Source of the DNA: Myxococcales bacterium 68-20
GTDB lineage: Bacteria > Myxococcota_A > Polyangia > Polyangiales > Polyangiaceae
Direction of reading: 5' to 3'
DNA: 64,000 nt
Assembly (NCBI GenBank): GCA_001899635.1
Contig: MKVQ01000033.1
Coordinates: forward strand, 100,356-164,355
A program made the translations under genes and the position numbers. A model generated the notes under the pieces. That model was not told where the DNA came from. It saw only the letters and a program-made list of their open reading frames with translations, and searched no databases. This document shows, in pieces, positions 33,919-42,665 of this stretch; position 1 is the stretch's first letter, and each line of letters begins with the position of its first letter.

Positions 33919-34947
33919 TCAGCGTTCCGACTTCTTGCCGTCGCGCTCCTTCGTGAGCGCGTCGAAGCGAGCGAGCGCCTCCCGCCGAGTCGATGCTCCG
34001 AGCTTCCTCGTCGCTCGATGGAGGAGCACGCGCACCGTCGAGGTCGAGAGGCCGAGCTCGTAGGCGATGACCTTGTCCGCGTGGCCCAGGTGCGCTTGGG
34101 TCATGACCTGGTGCTCGCGCTCGCTGAGGTCCTTGCGCGGAGGGCGCGTCGGTGGCGCATTCTCGACGGCCACCACGAAGCGCCGCCCGTCCGAGTCGAA
34201 CTCGTCGAGGAGCGACCAGCGCGACAAGACGAGCGGCCGCCAGCGCCTCGTCGCGAGCTCGACGTCGGCGCGCATCTTCTTCGTGCGCGCTTGGTCGAAC
34301 GCGACGGTCGCACGGCGCAGCTCCTCGCGGACCTCGACCACGCCTTCACCGTTCTCCGCGTCGAGCAGCGTGCCACTTGGGGAGAGGACCGCTGCGGGCC
34401 GAGGCTTCGCAGGCCCCGCCCTCCGGCGGAGGCGCAGCGCGGACGTGAGGTGCGCTGCGAACCTCGTGAAGAGCGTGATGCGCGCGGCCGGGACCTTCGC
34501 GGTCGACGGTAGAGGGGCTCCGATCCAGAGGCCCTGCCCGCTCGCATCGAGCGCGTTCACTGCGAAGGCATCGCGCGATCCCCCGATGTGGGCCAACAGC
34601 GGGAGGAGCGGCTGCATCGCCGGGACAGCGCTCGCTTGACCGCACGTGAGGTGCCCCCACGCCTCGAAGCCCGTCGGATGCTGCGGGCTCCCGACGTCGA
34701 CCCCGGCGGCCTCGACGGCCTCGTAGAACGACGGGAGCCAGTGTGGATCGAACCGCTTCGAAGTGGCGAGGTGGTCGATGACGGGGTGCGCGGGATCGCG
34801 CGCGACGTACGTGTAGGCCATGACGCCGAGCCCGCGGTCGAGTAGCGGCGCCGCTTCTTCGACGAGGTGACGAACGTACTCCGCTCCGTCGAGATCGAGC
34901 CGGTAGCTCGCTGCGAGACAATCGAGAAGCGCACCTTCCATCGCCAT
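33919..34947 (-). CDS. LuxR-type transcriptional regulator
   Basis: The 342-residue protein ends in a LuxR/NarL helix-turn-helix: LSEREHQVMTQAHLGHADK, VIAYELGLSTSTVRVLLHRA, TRKLGASTRREAL. The N-terminal 250 residues are an unrecognised alpha/beta sensory region (LLDRGLGVMAYTYVARDPAH). No phospho-acceptor receiver motif is visible. GAGG lies just upstream of two possible ATGs, 34947 and 34941. No adjacent target is obvious. Confidence 0.88.
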   Translation of the reverse strand: MAMEGALLDCLAASYRLDLDGAEYVRHLVEEAAPLLDRGLGVMAYTYVARDPAHPVIDHLATSKRFDPHWLPSFYEAVEAAGVDVGSPQHPTGFEAWGHLTCGQASAVPAMQPLLPLLAHIGGSRDAFAVNALDASGQGLWIGAPLPSTAKVPAARITLFTRFAAHLTSALRLRRRAGPAKPRPAAVLSPSGTLLDAENGEGVVEVREELRRATVAFDQARTKKMRADVELATRRWRPLVLSRWSLLDEFDSDGRRFVVAVENAPPTRPPRKDLSEREHQVMTQAHLGHADKVIAYELGLSTSTVRVLLHRATRKLGASTRREALARFDALTKERDGKKSER

Positions 34948-35057
34948 GGGCCTCGACACAGAGAAGCACAAGCGTGCCTGGGCTTACAGCGCAGTACTGG
35001 GCAGCGGGATGGGCCGATCAGACGGTCTGAGGCGCGGGAGCGGGCGAAAGCTCGGAG

Positions 35058-35549
35058 TCAGAGCGCCGCCGTCTTCACGGTGCCGCAGCCTTCACCGTTC
35101 GGCTCGGACTCCGAGTACGTGGCCTTGGCATCGACGCTGAGCAGCGGACCGTCGACCGACGTCAGTGTGACGCGGTAGCGATCGCCATCCTTGAACGGTG
35201 TGTCTTCGCCGAGCCAGCTGGCTGCGAATGTGAACGCGCCGTCGCCAGTGCGTACGAACGAGCAACCCGTTTCGAGAGACAGGCTCCCGTCCATCCGGCA
35301 AAGACGAGAATTGGTCGCCGTAGCGGTCGCGACGACGAAGTCGCCCGATTCGCAATCGTCGTTCTTGCAGATCTCGACGTGGATCGACTTCGCGGGATCG
35401 AAGGGGGCGGTAACCTTTCGCTCGATCGTGGCTCCGCTCGGGACATAGATCGCCGTGCACGAGTGCGTCGTGCAGGCGGGAGTCGCTCCGAGGGCGATGG
35501 TGGCAAGAGCGAGCGTCGCCAAGGCGAGGGCGCGTGAGGAGTGTCGCAT
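35058..35549 (-). CDS. small lipoprotein of unknown function
   Basis: The 163-residue protein has a signal peptide with lipobox TPAC and two early Cys (CTTHSC). The remainder is beta-rich with additional Cys pairs (CKNDDCESG, LCRMDG, GCSFVRTGDG), consistent with a small disulfide-stabilised envelope protein. No family is recognised. The gene sits alone between the LuxR gene and a peptidase gene, all on the minus strand. Confidence 0.78.
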   Translation of the reverse strand: MRHSSRALALATLALATIALGATPACTTHSCTAIYVPSGATIERKVTAPFDPAKSIHVEICKNDDCESGDFVVATATATNSRLCRMDGSLSLETGCSFVRTGDGAFTFAASWLGEDTPFKDGDRYRVTLTSVDGPLLSVDAKATYSESEPNGEGCGTVKTAAL

Positions 35550-35800
35550 CGGTTGGGGGCGCGAACGGTGCAACGGTTAGGCCAGGCACGTTCGCTCGCG
35601 AAATTGCGTATCCGCGCGTGGTGGGTCTGATCCTCGTGTCATTCCCCCAACCGTCCCTTGGACCTCTCGGAATTCCGTGGTGCCTTCGAAGCTCGGTTCC
35701 ATGCGCTCGTCCGAGAATGGCTTCATGGAGCGACGTCCGGACCGCGCGGACGTTCTCGTCGTGCACGGCCCGGATCGTCACCGCGCGACGCGGCGGTGCG

Positions 35801-37552
35801 CTACTCGGTAGCGGCGAGAGGGTAGACCGGGCGGAGGTCGACGGCGATGCCGTCCAGCTTCGCGAGCGCGGCGGACATCGGCGGGCTCATGACGCCATAC
35901 TTCGCGAGCAGCGCCTCGACGCCGGCCTTGTCGCCGTGGTGCTGCAAGACGCAGATCGTCGTGACGAGGTCGGTGATCGCGCTCGTGAGCTTCGCCTCGT
36001 CGACGGTGAAGCGGCCGGTCTTCTCGTCGAAGCGCGCGCCGCCCTTCTCGAGGAACCAGTTGATCTGGACCGCGCCGCCCTGACCGTGCGCCTCGGCGAT
36101 GCCGAAGCGGACGCTCCGGAAGAGGCCCGCGAAGTACGAGACGAGGAGCTTCTGCCGGAGCTCTTCCGGAAGCACCTTCTTCTCGATCATGAAGAGCACG
36201 TTGTAAGCGCCCATCACGTCGGCCTTCGCCTCCTCGAGCGTCGAGGCGCTCGCGCCGAGCGCGACGCGGACCTCCACCTTCTTGCCGTCCTTGGTCACGA
36301 ACGCCGGGCCCAAGGAGTGCGAGAGCTCGTGAAAGAGCGTCTCGTTGAAGAACGCCTCGGACGAGAGGTGACGGCGCTGATCTTCGGCGAGGATCCGCTC
36401 GCCGATGGGCTTCATGATGAGCTCGAACTTCTTCTCGATCAGGTTCCGGAGCATCACCTTCTTCGCGCCCTTCTCCGCGCGCACCTTCTCGTCGTTCGGG
36501 AGGTTGAACGCGATCGTCTGGACGCTCTTTCGCGCATCGCCGGACGAGTAGACGAGATCGACGACGCGGATCGGGCTCTCGGCGCCGCGCTTCGTCTTCA
36601 TCTCCTTGGGGATCGGGAGATGATCCTCCATCGCGGGAAGGAGCTTCTTGTACTTCGCAAGCTTTGCGGACTCGGCCGGGTCGCTCACGGTGACGAACGA
36701 CTCGAACGCCGCCTTGAGGCCGAGGAGCGAGTCCTCGTAAGTCTCGTACGGACCGATCGTGACCTCGACGTCACTGTCCAGGTCCATCCAGTCCTTGTCC
36801 GAGACGTAATAGTCATTCGACGTAAAGGCCTTTGCACGCGACGCGAGGAACTTCGCGAGCGTCTTGTTTTTCGTGCGCTTGGAAGCTTGCGTGAGGAGCT
36901 CCGCCGCCGGGGCGAGCCACTCCTTGTAGGCCTCGCTGTACGGCACCGCGCGGAGCGTCTTCGGGTCCTTCGCGTCTCGCTCGACGACCGTGAGGAGTCC
37001 CTCGAGCGCGGCGCGCTCGCTCGGGTGCGCTTTGACGTAGGCCTCGAAATCGGCCTTCGTCAGATCCGAGGGGTAGAAGCCGGCGCCGTCGGGGTGCCGC
37101 GTCGCGATCGCGAAGGGCGCGAACTCCTCCTGCCGATCCCACGGCCCGCGCATGATGTCGAAGTACTCGAGCGTGAGCTTGCCCTCGGGGCTCGTGTCCT
37201 TCGCGAGCGCTACGCGGAGCTCGGGGTTCCCGGCGAACGCCTGGCGATCGAAGATCGGATCGAGCAGGCGGCTCGCCTGGATCAAGAGAGCGAGCGCCTC
37301 GCGTTCGGAAGCCGGCAGGCGCGAGATGTCCGCGGTGAGCGTCGCTTCGGCGAACTGGGCGACCTTGTTCTTCATGGCGAGGGCCTTTGGCGACGGGGCG
37401 TTCGCGTTCGTCGCCGCCGGAGTGGGGGTGGTCGCTGCGGTCGCGCTCTTCGGCGGCGCAGCCCCCGGAGACGCTGCTTCCGGGGCCGAAGGCGAAGGCG
37501 CGCACGCGCCCATGAGCGCGAGCATGGCGGCGAAGCGAACAGGACGGATCAT
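35801..37552 (-). CDS. zincin metallopeptidase lipoprotein (M49-like, HExxH)
   Basis: The 583-residue protein has a signal peptide with lipobox LMGAC (Cys17), an Ala/Pro/Thr-rich linker and a large helical body. FHELSHSLGPA (407-417) supplies His408, Glu409 and His412 of an HExxH zinc site, and EEAKAD near 440 gives a candidate third ligand. The layout resembles dipeptidyl-peptidase III-like (M49-type) proteins, including plant Nudix-fused relatives, although classical M49 has HExxGH. Removal of short peptides outside the cytoplasm is inferred. Confidence 0.82.
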   Translation of the reverse strand: MIRPVRFAAMLALMGACAPSPSAPEAASPGAAPPKSATAATTPTPAATNANAPSPKALAMKNKVAQFAEATLTADISRLPASEREALALLIQASRLLDPIFDRQAFAGNPELRVALAKDTSPEGKLTLEYFDIMRGPWDRQEEFAPFAIATRHPDGAGFYPSDLTKADFEAYVKAHPSERAALEGLLTVVERDAKDPKTLRAVPYSEAYKEWLAPAAELLTQASKRTKNKTLAKFLASRAKAFTSNDYYVSDKDWMDLDSDVEVTIGPYETYEDSLLGLKAAFESFVTVSDPAESAKLAKYKKLLPAMEDHLPIPKEMKTKRGAESPIRVVDLVYSSGDARKSVQTIAFNLPNDEKVRAEKGAKKVMLRNLIEKKFELIMKPIGERILAEDQRRHLSSEAFFNETLFHELSHSLGPAFVTKDGKKVEVRVALGASASTLEEAKADVMGAYNVLFMIEKKVLPEELRQKLLVSYFAGLFRSVRFGIAEAHGQGGAVQINWFLEKGGARFDEKTGRFTVDEAKLTSAITDLVTTICVLQHHGDKAGVEALLAKYGVMSPPMSAALAKLDGIAVDLRPVYPLAATE

Positions 37553-37746
37553 GGGCGTGACGCTCGCACAGATCCGCGGCTCCTTGTAGTCGTTCCGAGC
37601 GTGATACGGGCGCTCAGCAGGGACAGAGTCTGCCCAGCTTTCTCTCCAGGAACGCGCGCTCCACTACGTCATGGGACTGTGCGACGGCGGAGACATACGA
37701 ACGCTTTGCCTCGTCGACGCGTCCCACGCGGGCCGCCCCGCCGCGC

Positions 37747-39372
37747 TCACTCGAGCGCTTCGATTCGCCCGTCCGGCCACACGCGGAGCACCACGTAGGA
37801 CGGATGGTCCGCCCGGCACGTGGTTCTCTGTTCCCGCGTGAGTGGCAGCTCTTCCCGCGCGAGTACCAGGAGACGGCCTTCTCCATCCCGCGCCCAGCCG
37901 AGTGGGTGAGCCTCCAGCTCGGCGACGCGCTCGGCGACCCACTTGCCGTTCGGCTGCCGCCGAACTCGACGCACGCTGCCGGAGACGACGGTCATGTGGA
38001 CGAGTCCCTCGAACACGAGGACCGAGCCATCTCCCTCGTCGACGAAGCGCTTCGGGTTCCCTCCGAACAGGAGCTCCCTCTTGTCGGAGCGCGGATTTTG
38101 GATACTGACGCCTCCGCCGAACTCCCCCATATTGATACCGACGAGACAATCGGCACCGAGCGGGTGCGCGATGTAGATACCTTCATCGTCGTCGATGAGC
38201 GGAGCACATCGGCCGGCTGCGGAACGGCGGTCCCGGCGATCCTTCTTCCGGTCGTGGGCTTTCCAGTCCGTCGGGGCAAATCGGACGCTCATCGTCGACA
38301 GCTGGACGAGCCACCCGTCCGAGAGGCGCTTCACTTCACGAGGGCACCGTGGGCGCCTGGCTGGGATCCCCTCGCCCGTGATGCGGGCGTAAGCCCTCGC
38401 GGCTCGCTCCCTCACGTCGGCGACGTGATGCTGTTCGGCGACCTTCCTCAGAGCGTCGGCGGCTGGTGCGGCGTCATCCGCCAGCATCTCCAGCGAAGCG
38501 ATGACGGCCCGCACATCGACGGCGGGAGACGCGAGATCGTGCTCCAGGCGTGTGATGGCCTCCTCCCCGCCGATCTCGCCGAGCACGAAGGGAAGCACGT
38601 ATTTGGTCGCAGCGTTGCCTGCCCTGTCCGCGGCCGCGATGATCGCCGGTACATGCGCGCGCGCTGCATCGCGCGCGAGGGCGAGATCGAGCATGGACCA
38701 GAGCAGAACCCTCGAGGAGCCAGACGTGAGATCGTGCGCCCTCGCGGCCATCGCATCGGAGTCTCGAGCGGCGACGAGCGCACGACGAGCGAGGCGCGCT
38801 GTCCAGGCATCAGGATGCGTGCTCGCACGAACCAGGACCTCACGTCCTTCGGGAGCCCCACTCCACCCCTCGGCGGCCACCAGAAGAAAGTGGAGACGAC
38901 GCAGACAGTCGTTGCCGGCGAGAAGGCCATGCTCCTGGATGGGATACTGCGCTGCGAACGGGGTCGTACTGGAGAAGGTCTCGGGCGAATCCTCCGGGGC
39001 CGGCGAGCACGACGATGTGTACGGCAGCCCGCCACCTTGCGGCGCATCGAGCTCGGCTCCCGTACAGGCCACGAGCCGGTCGAGGGTCTCCTTCGGGATC
39101 TCGCGCGACCGGCGAATCCTCGTAGCAGCGTACCAGAGGTCGCCCGGCGCGACCGTCGGGCCGCAGAGAACCTCCGCACATGCCGCCGCGTCTGGACACT
39201 TGGACGGAGGTGCCCACGACGATCGAAACGAGAATGGCTCACGTGGTGCGCATGCTGTGACGGCGAGGAAGAGCAACGCGGCTACGACCCACGAGATTGC
39301 CCTGAACGGACCGACGCATGCCAGCCGCGGCGAGGCGCGCTCGCTCCCATTCGTTGCCCTGCGGCGCAGCAC
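37747..39372 (-). CDS. HEAT-repeat-like lipoprotein
   Basis: From a GTG at 39372 the product has 541 residues, with a hydrophobic segment ending in the lipobox VTAC. This start avoids overlap with the upstream gene and lies 15 bp after its stop, with GAGG between. Residues about 180-330 show HEAT-type helical pairs (AWTARLARRALVAARDS, VPAIIAAADRAGNAATKYVL, AARAYARITGEGIP). The C-terminal half is strand-rich and may be a propeller (DKRELLFGGNPKRFVDEGDG). It may form an operon with the DUF2314 gene. Confidence 0.75.
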   Translation of the reverse strand: MLRRRATNGSERASPRLACVGPFRAISWVVAALLFLAVTACAPREPFSFRSSWAPPSKCPDAAACAEVLCGPTVAPGDLWYAATRIRRSREIPKETLDRLVACTGAELDAPQGGGLPYTSSCSPAPEDSPETFSSTTPFAAQYPIQEHGLLAGNDCLRRLHFLLVAAEGWSGAPEGREVLVRASTHPDAWTARLARRALVAARDSDAMAARAHDLTSGSSRVLLWSMLDLALARDAARAHVPAIIAAADRAGNAATKYVLPFVLGEIGGEEAITRLEHDLASPAVDVRAVIASLEMLADDAAPAADALRKVAEQHHVADVRERAARAYARITGEGIPARRPRCPREVKRLSDGWLVQLSTMSVRFAPTDWKAHDRKKDRRDRRSAAGRCAPLIDDDEGIYIAHPLGADCLVGINMGEFGGGVSIQNPRSDKRELLFGGNPKRFVDEGDGSVLVFEGLVHMTVVSGSVRRVRRQPNGKWVAERVAELEAHPLGWARDGEGRLLVLAREELPLTREQRTTCRADHPSYVVLRVWPDGRIEALE

Positions 39373-39386
39373 TATCCATGAAGTCC

Positions 39387-39821
39387 TCACCGCCGCTCGC
39401 GGGCAAGCAGTACCTTGATGGTGAATCCGCCGACCATCTCGTTCTTCCCGCTCACCGAGTAGAGCCAATCGCTGATGTCCTTGCTCGGCACCGTCACCGT
39501 CTCGCCGCGTTTGTGCCCGATATCGCCGACCGGATCGTTGTCGAGCGTGCCGGTGACTTGATCGGCATTGATGGTAGTGACTGAGAGCCAGACGTGCTCG
39601 ACGGAGCCAGTACTCTTCGGGAACGGATACTTCGCCGAGAAGCGCTCGCCTGTGCCCTCATTGAATGCGGTCACGAACTCCGGCCATCGTCGCTTGGCCT
39701 CCGCGATCGCGGCGTTCAGTTCGGGGTCTGTGTCGCTGACCGAAACGACAGGATCGTTCTTCGAGCCCTTGCAGCCAACGCACACGGCAAGCACGCTCGC
39801 GAGGAGAACGGTGCGGATCAT
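39387..39821 (-). CDS. DUF2314 (YegJ-like) lipoprotein
   Basis: The 144-residue protein has a signal peptide with lipobox CVGC and the DUF2314 pattern: EAKRRWPEFVTAFNEGTGE, FSAKYPFP, EHVWLSVTTI, GTLDNDPVGDIGHKRGETV, DISDWLY and GGFTIKVLL. YegJ-type proteins are small and of unknown function; they often occur in toxin-immunity contexts, but no toxin is seen next door. It lies directly upstream of the HEAT-like lipoprotein gene on the same strand. Confidence 0.88.
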   Translation of the reverse strand: MIRTVLLASVLAVCVGCKGSKNDPVVSVSDTDPELNAAIAEAKRRWPEFVTAFNEGTGERFSAKYPFPKSTGSVEHVWLSVTTINADQVTGTLDNDPVGDIGHKRGETVTVPSKDISDWLYSVSGKNEMVGGFTIKVLLARERR

Positions 39822-39997
39822 TTGACGGCGTCTTTACACCATTCTCGCACGCGACGAGTTGCTCACGGCCTGAACGGCTGCTTCTGGCCGCAACAGCAGT
39901 CTCTCGTCAACGCACCGACCATCGAAGCGCGGGAGCCGCGCTTCGACTGCTCCAACGCGCCTGATCGGCGCGCGAACGACGCATCAGGGATTGGGTG

Positions 39998-40411
39998 TCA
40001 CTTGCTGCTCTGCACCGGGGCTTCCGGCGGCTCCTCGGTGACATTGCCGGTGGAGTTCGACACTGGAAGGGACGCGTCGTCCGGTGCTGGGGCGCTCGGC
40101 GCGGGAGCCGGAGCTCGCACGGGCTGGGGAACAGACAGCCTCGCTGGCGTCCCCCCACATTGACGTCGGCGACGGCTGTTCAGCCTGTTCACGCCACGTT
40201 CGACGGCAACGCGGTCGTCTTCACCTGCAATGAACAGCTTGCGCCGCGCATCCGCGTAAAGCTGCTCTTCTCCAGAAGGCTGCGCCGCCAGGGCGCCGAT
40301 GGCTCCTACGACCAACGCAGCCAGCCCGGTCCCGAAGAGATGTCGCGAGCGAGGGCCCGGCCGCTTCGCGCGAGTACCTTGCTCGGAACGAAGAGCTCGC
40401 GAAGCGCGCAA
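39998..40411 (-). CDS. possible small membrane protein with Pro-rich tail
   Basis: The 137-residue frame has a basic N-terminus, one hydrophobic segment (about 25-43, FGTGLAALVVGAIGALA), a middle helix (YADARRKLFIAGEDDRVAVE) and a Pro/Ala-rich tail. Codon bias is moderate. It could encode a membrane-anchored structural protein. It is divergent from the SYLF gene, with 112 bp between the starts. It may not be a true gene. Confidence 0.45.
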   Translation of the reverse strand: MRASRALRSEQGTRAKRPGPRSRHLFGTGLAALVVGAIGALAAQPSGEEQLYADARRKLFIAGEDDRVAVERGVNRLNSRRRRQCGGTPARLSVPQPVRAPAPAPSAPAPDDASLPVSNSTGNVTEEPPEAPVQSSK

Positions 40412-40523
40412 GGCCCAGCCAGGCTTCGTCGCGGGAAACGATCGAGATTACCCATGAGGCCGGACAGGCGTCCGTATGGCGCCCGGCACCCTCGATGCAT
40501 CCGACTGCGCGTCGGAGGCAGTC

Positions 40524-41213
40524 ATGTCCAAGTTTCGAACCATGGTAGAGGCCCTGAAGCAGCCGGTGGAGGCGGTGGGCGAGAAGGTCAGCAAGCCGTT
40601 CCACGCGCTCCAGAAGGAAGCCAAGCTCGGCCCGGTGTTGCACGCCGAGGTGCTCGCCGCGCTCAAGCAGCTCCAGCAGAAGCACCCCGAGATCAAGAAG
40701 GTCCTCGAGGAGTCGGCCGGCTACGCGGTCATCCCGTCGATCGGCCGGGCGTCGCTCGTGCTCGGGGGCGCCTACGGGGTCGGCGAGGTGTTCGCGCACG
40801 ACCGAGTGATCGGCTACGCGGCCGTCATCGAGCTGACCATCGGCGTCCAGGTTGGCGGCACCACGTTCCACGAGCTCGTCGTCTTCCACGACGAAGGCTC
40901 GCTCAAGCGCTTCAAGAGCGGGAAGTTCGCGTTCGCGGCCGACGCGGCGGTGGAGCTGGTGAAGGCCGGCGCCCAGGCGTCCCACGGCTTCGGCGCGAGC
41001 TCGTCGATCTATTTGTTCGCGGACGGCGGCATGCTGCTCGACCTCGCCATCGGCGGGCAGAAGTTCGTCTTCAAGCCGGCGGCGCTCGGCAGGGCGAGGA
41101 CGGCGGAGGGCGGCCTCGAAGAAGAGGCGGCGCCCGAAAGCGGGAAGCGCGAGCAGGCGGACGAGGAGCGCGCGGCGACCTCGGAGGAACACCGGCCTGG
41201 CGCTCATCCGTGA
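40524..41213 (+). CDS. SYLF-domain (Ysc84-like) lipid-binding protein
   Basis: The 229-residue protein starts at an ATG preceded by GGAGG. Residues about 30-190 are the SYLF domain: EIKKVLEESAGYAVIPSIGR, SLVLGGAYGVGEVFAHDR, YAAVIELTIGVQVGGTTFHE, FAADAAVELVKAGAQASHG and YLFADGGMLLDLAIGGQKF. In eukaryotes SYLF binds phosphoinositides; bacterial copies are usually exported or membrane-associated. No signal peptide is visible. The last 30 residues are a charged tail (EEEAAPESGKREQADEERAA is typical of its composition). Confidence 0.92.
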   Translation: MSKFRTMVEALKQPVEAVGEKVSKPFHALQKEAKLGPVLHAEVLAALKQLQQKHPEIKKVLEESAGYAVIPSIGRASLVLGGAYGVGEVFAHDRVIGYAAVIELTIGVQVGGTTFHELVVFHDEGSLKRFKSGKFAFAADAAVELVKAGAQASHGFGASSSIYLFADGGMLLDLAIGGQKFVFKPAALGRARTAEGGLEEEAAPESGKREQADEERAATSEEHRPGAHP

Positions 41214-41450
41214 TGGCGGGCGCGGCATCCAGATGCGCTTTCCGCCTCCGGGGCCGGCCGTTCCCCAAAGAGTAGAACCTCCTTGGGGACGTCATGCCTC
41301 AATCGCTTTCGCGCCGCACGGCGCATCGTGATCGCCTCGAAGCTCTCCCGCGGCGTCGATGAGCGTGCAGGCGAGGGTGATAGCGAACGTCTCGCAGTAG
41401 CAGGTCGAGCTCGCGAAGAGCTCGGCCTCGCGACCGCGGGCGGCGCGCGC

Positions 41451-42644
41451 TCACTCGGTATCGGTTGCTGCGAGCACGGCCACGCTCCGCCCGCCTTCGC
41501 GCACGACGAGGACACCGAGGTCCCAGGCGACGTCGTGGAACCACGGCCCGGGCGTGCGGAACGTGAGGAACGTCGAAGACGCGGCGAGCTTTGCAATCGC
41601 GTCGACGCCTGCCCCCTCGGACGCTCCCACCAGGGCGCCGAGCGAGATCCATGCTGCGAGCCGGCCGTATGCGCCGCCGAGCCCGGACGAGTAGGCGCCG
41701 CCGTTCGAAGCCGCGGAGAACAGCGGACCGAAGACGCCTTCGGGGCCGATCCGAGAGACGTCGAGGCGAGCGCTCGCTGCCGTCGATTCGAGCGGCAGCG
41801 CGCGGAGGAGCCAGCTCCCGACCGCGGACGACGACACCTGCGGATCGAGCGCGAAGACCTTCGCCTCGACCTTGCCGCTCTTGCCCTCCGCCCACGGACG
41901 GACGGCTGCGGTCATGAGATCGATCACGCCGGGATCGTCCACGCGGGTCGCGCGAACCGCAGCGCCATCCGCCGGCGGAGGGATGGTGCGAGCCGACATC
42001 GGCCCGCTCGCCAGCGTGTCGATCGCGCGGCCGAGGCCCTTGTCACCGTAGAGCGGCATGTACGACGGCGCCTCGCGCTCGGTCGGCCGGAGCTCGAGCG
42101 GCAGAGCAGCGAGCGGATGCCCCGCCTTCACGAGCGCTTCTTCGCGAAAGCGGCTGGCGCGAGCCTCGTTCGCGAGCGAGGAGCCACGAAGCACGACCTC
42201 GTGCATCCAGCACGCGAGGAGCTCGTGGAGCTCGGCTCGCTCCCGTGCCCGCTCGAGCGCGCCGAGGAAGGCCTGCGGGGTCTGCCCGTAACCGAGCCGT
42301 GATGCGAAGGCGCGGATCCGCAGCGAGCGCGGTCGGGGGACCTCGACGGAGCGCTGGCGATCCCGGAGCGAGAGCTCGAGGAGCGCGTCGATCGCGGCGT
42401 CCTCGGCCGCGAGCGCGAGCTGGTCCTCGACGTGATCGGCGACCGTCTCGAAGCTGCCGCGGCGCGTCTTGTCTCCCGGCTCGCACCGGGACTCGAGCGC
42501 CTCTGCGAGGGCGACGAGATCCTGCCACCGCCCCGCCTTCGTCCAGCTCTCGACGGCCTCGCACGCGCGGACGACCCCCTCGTCGCCAGCGTCACCTTCC
42601 AGCAGCCGGATGGTCTCGTTGGTCTCGTCGCTCGCAGTTCCCAT
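41451..42644 (-). CDS. uncharacterised helical protein (DUF6183-like, tentative)
   Basis: The 397-residue protein is Ala/Glu/Arg-rich and helical in its first half (ACEAVESWTKAGRWQDLVAL, LLACWMHEVVLRG) and mixed in its second (GPLFSAASNGGAYSSGLGGA, FLTFRTPGPWFHDVAWDLGV). It vaguely recalls the DUF6183 family, which is not certain. There is no signal peptide. It starts 21 bp after the stop of the acyl-CoA dehydrogenase gene on the same strand and is probably co-transcribed. A TTG at 42665 is a weaker alternative start. Confidence 0.72.
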   Translation of the reverse strand: MGTASDETNETIRLLEGDAGDEGVVRACEAVESWTKAGRWQDLVALAEALESRCEPGDKTRRGSFETVADHVEDQLALAAEDAAIDALLELSLRDRQRSVEVPRPRSLRIRAFASRLGYGQTPQAFLGALERARERAELHELLACWMHEVVLRGSSLANEARASRFREEALVKAGHPLAALPLELRPTEREAPSYMPLYGDKGLGRAIDTLASGPMSARTIPPPADGAAVRATRVDDPGVIDLMTAAVRPWAEGKSGKVEAKVFALDPQVSSSAVGSWLLRALPLESTAASARLDVSRIGPEGVFGPLFSAASNGGAYSSGLGGAYGRLAAWISLGALVGASEGAGVDAIAKLAASSTFLTFRTPGPWFHDVAWDLGVLVVREGGRSVAVLAATDTE

Positions 42645-42665
42645 GCGTGCCGTGACCTTGCCCAA

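Noticed and set aside
35534..37798. 754-residue plus-strand frame opposite the peptidase gene
   Set aside because: Its composition is the mirror of a high-GC coding strand (Arg/Leu/Glu-rich) without domains; the minus-strand metallopeptidase is coherent.
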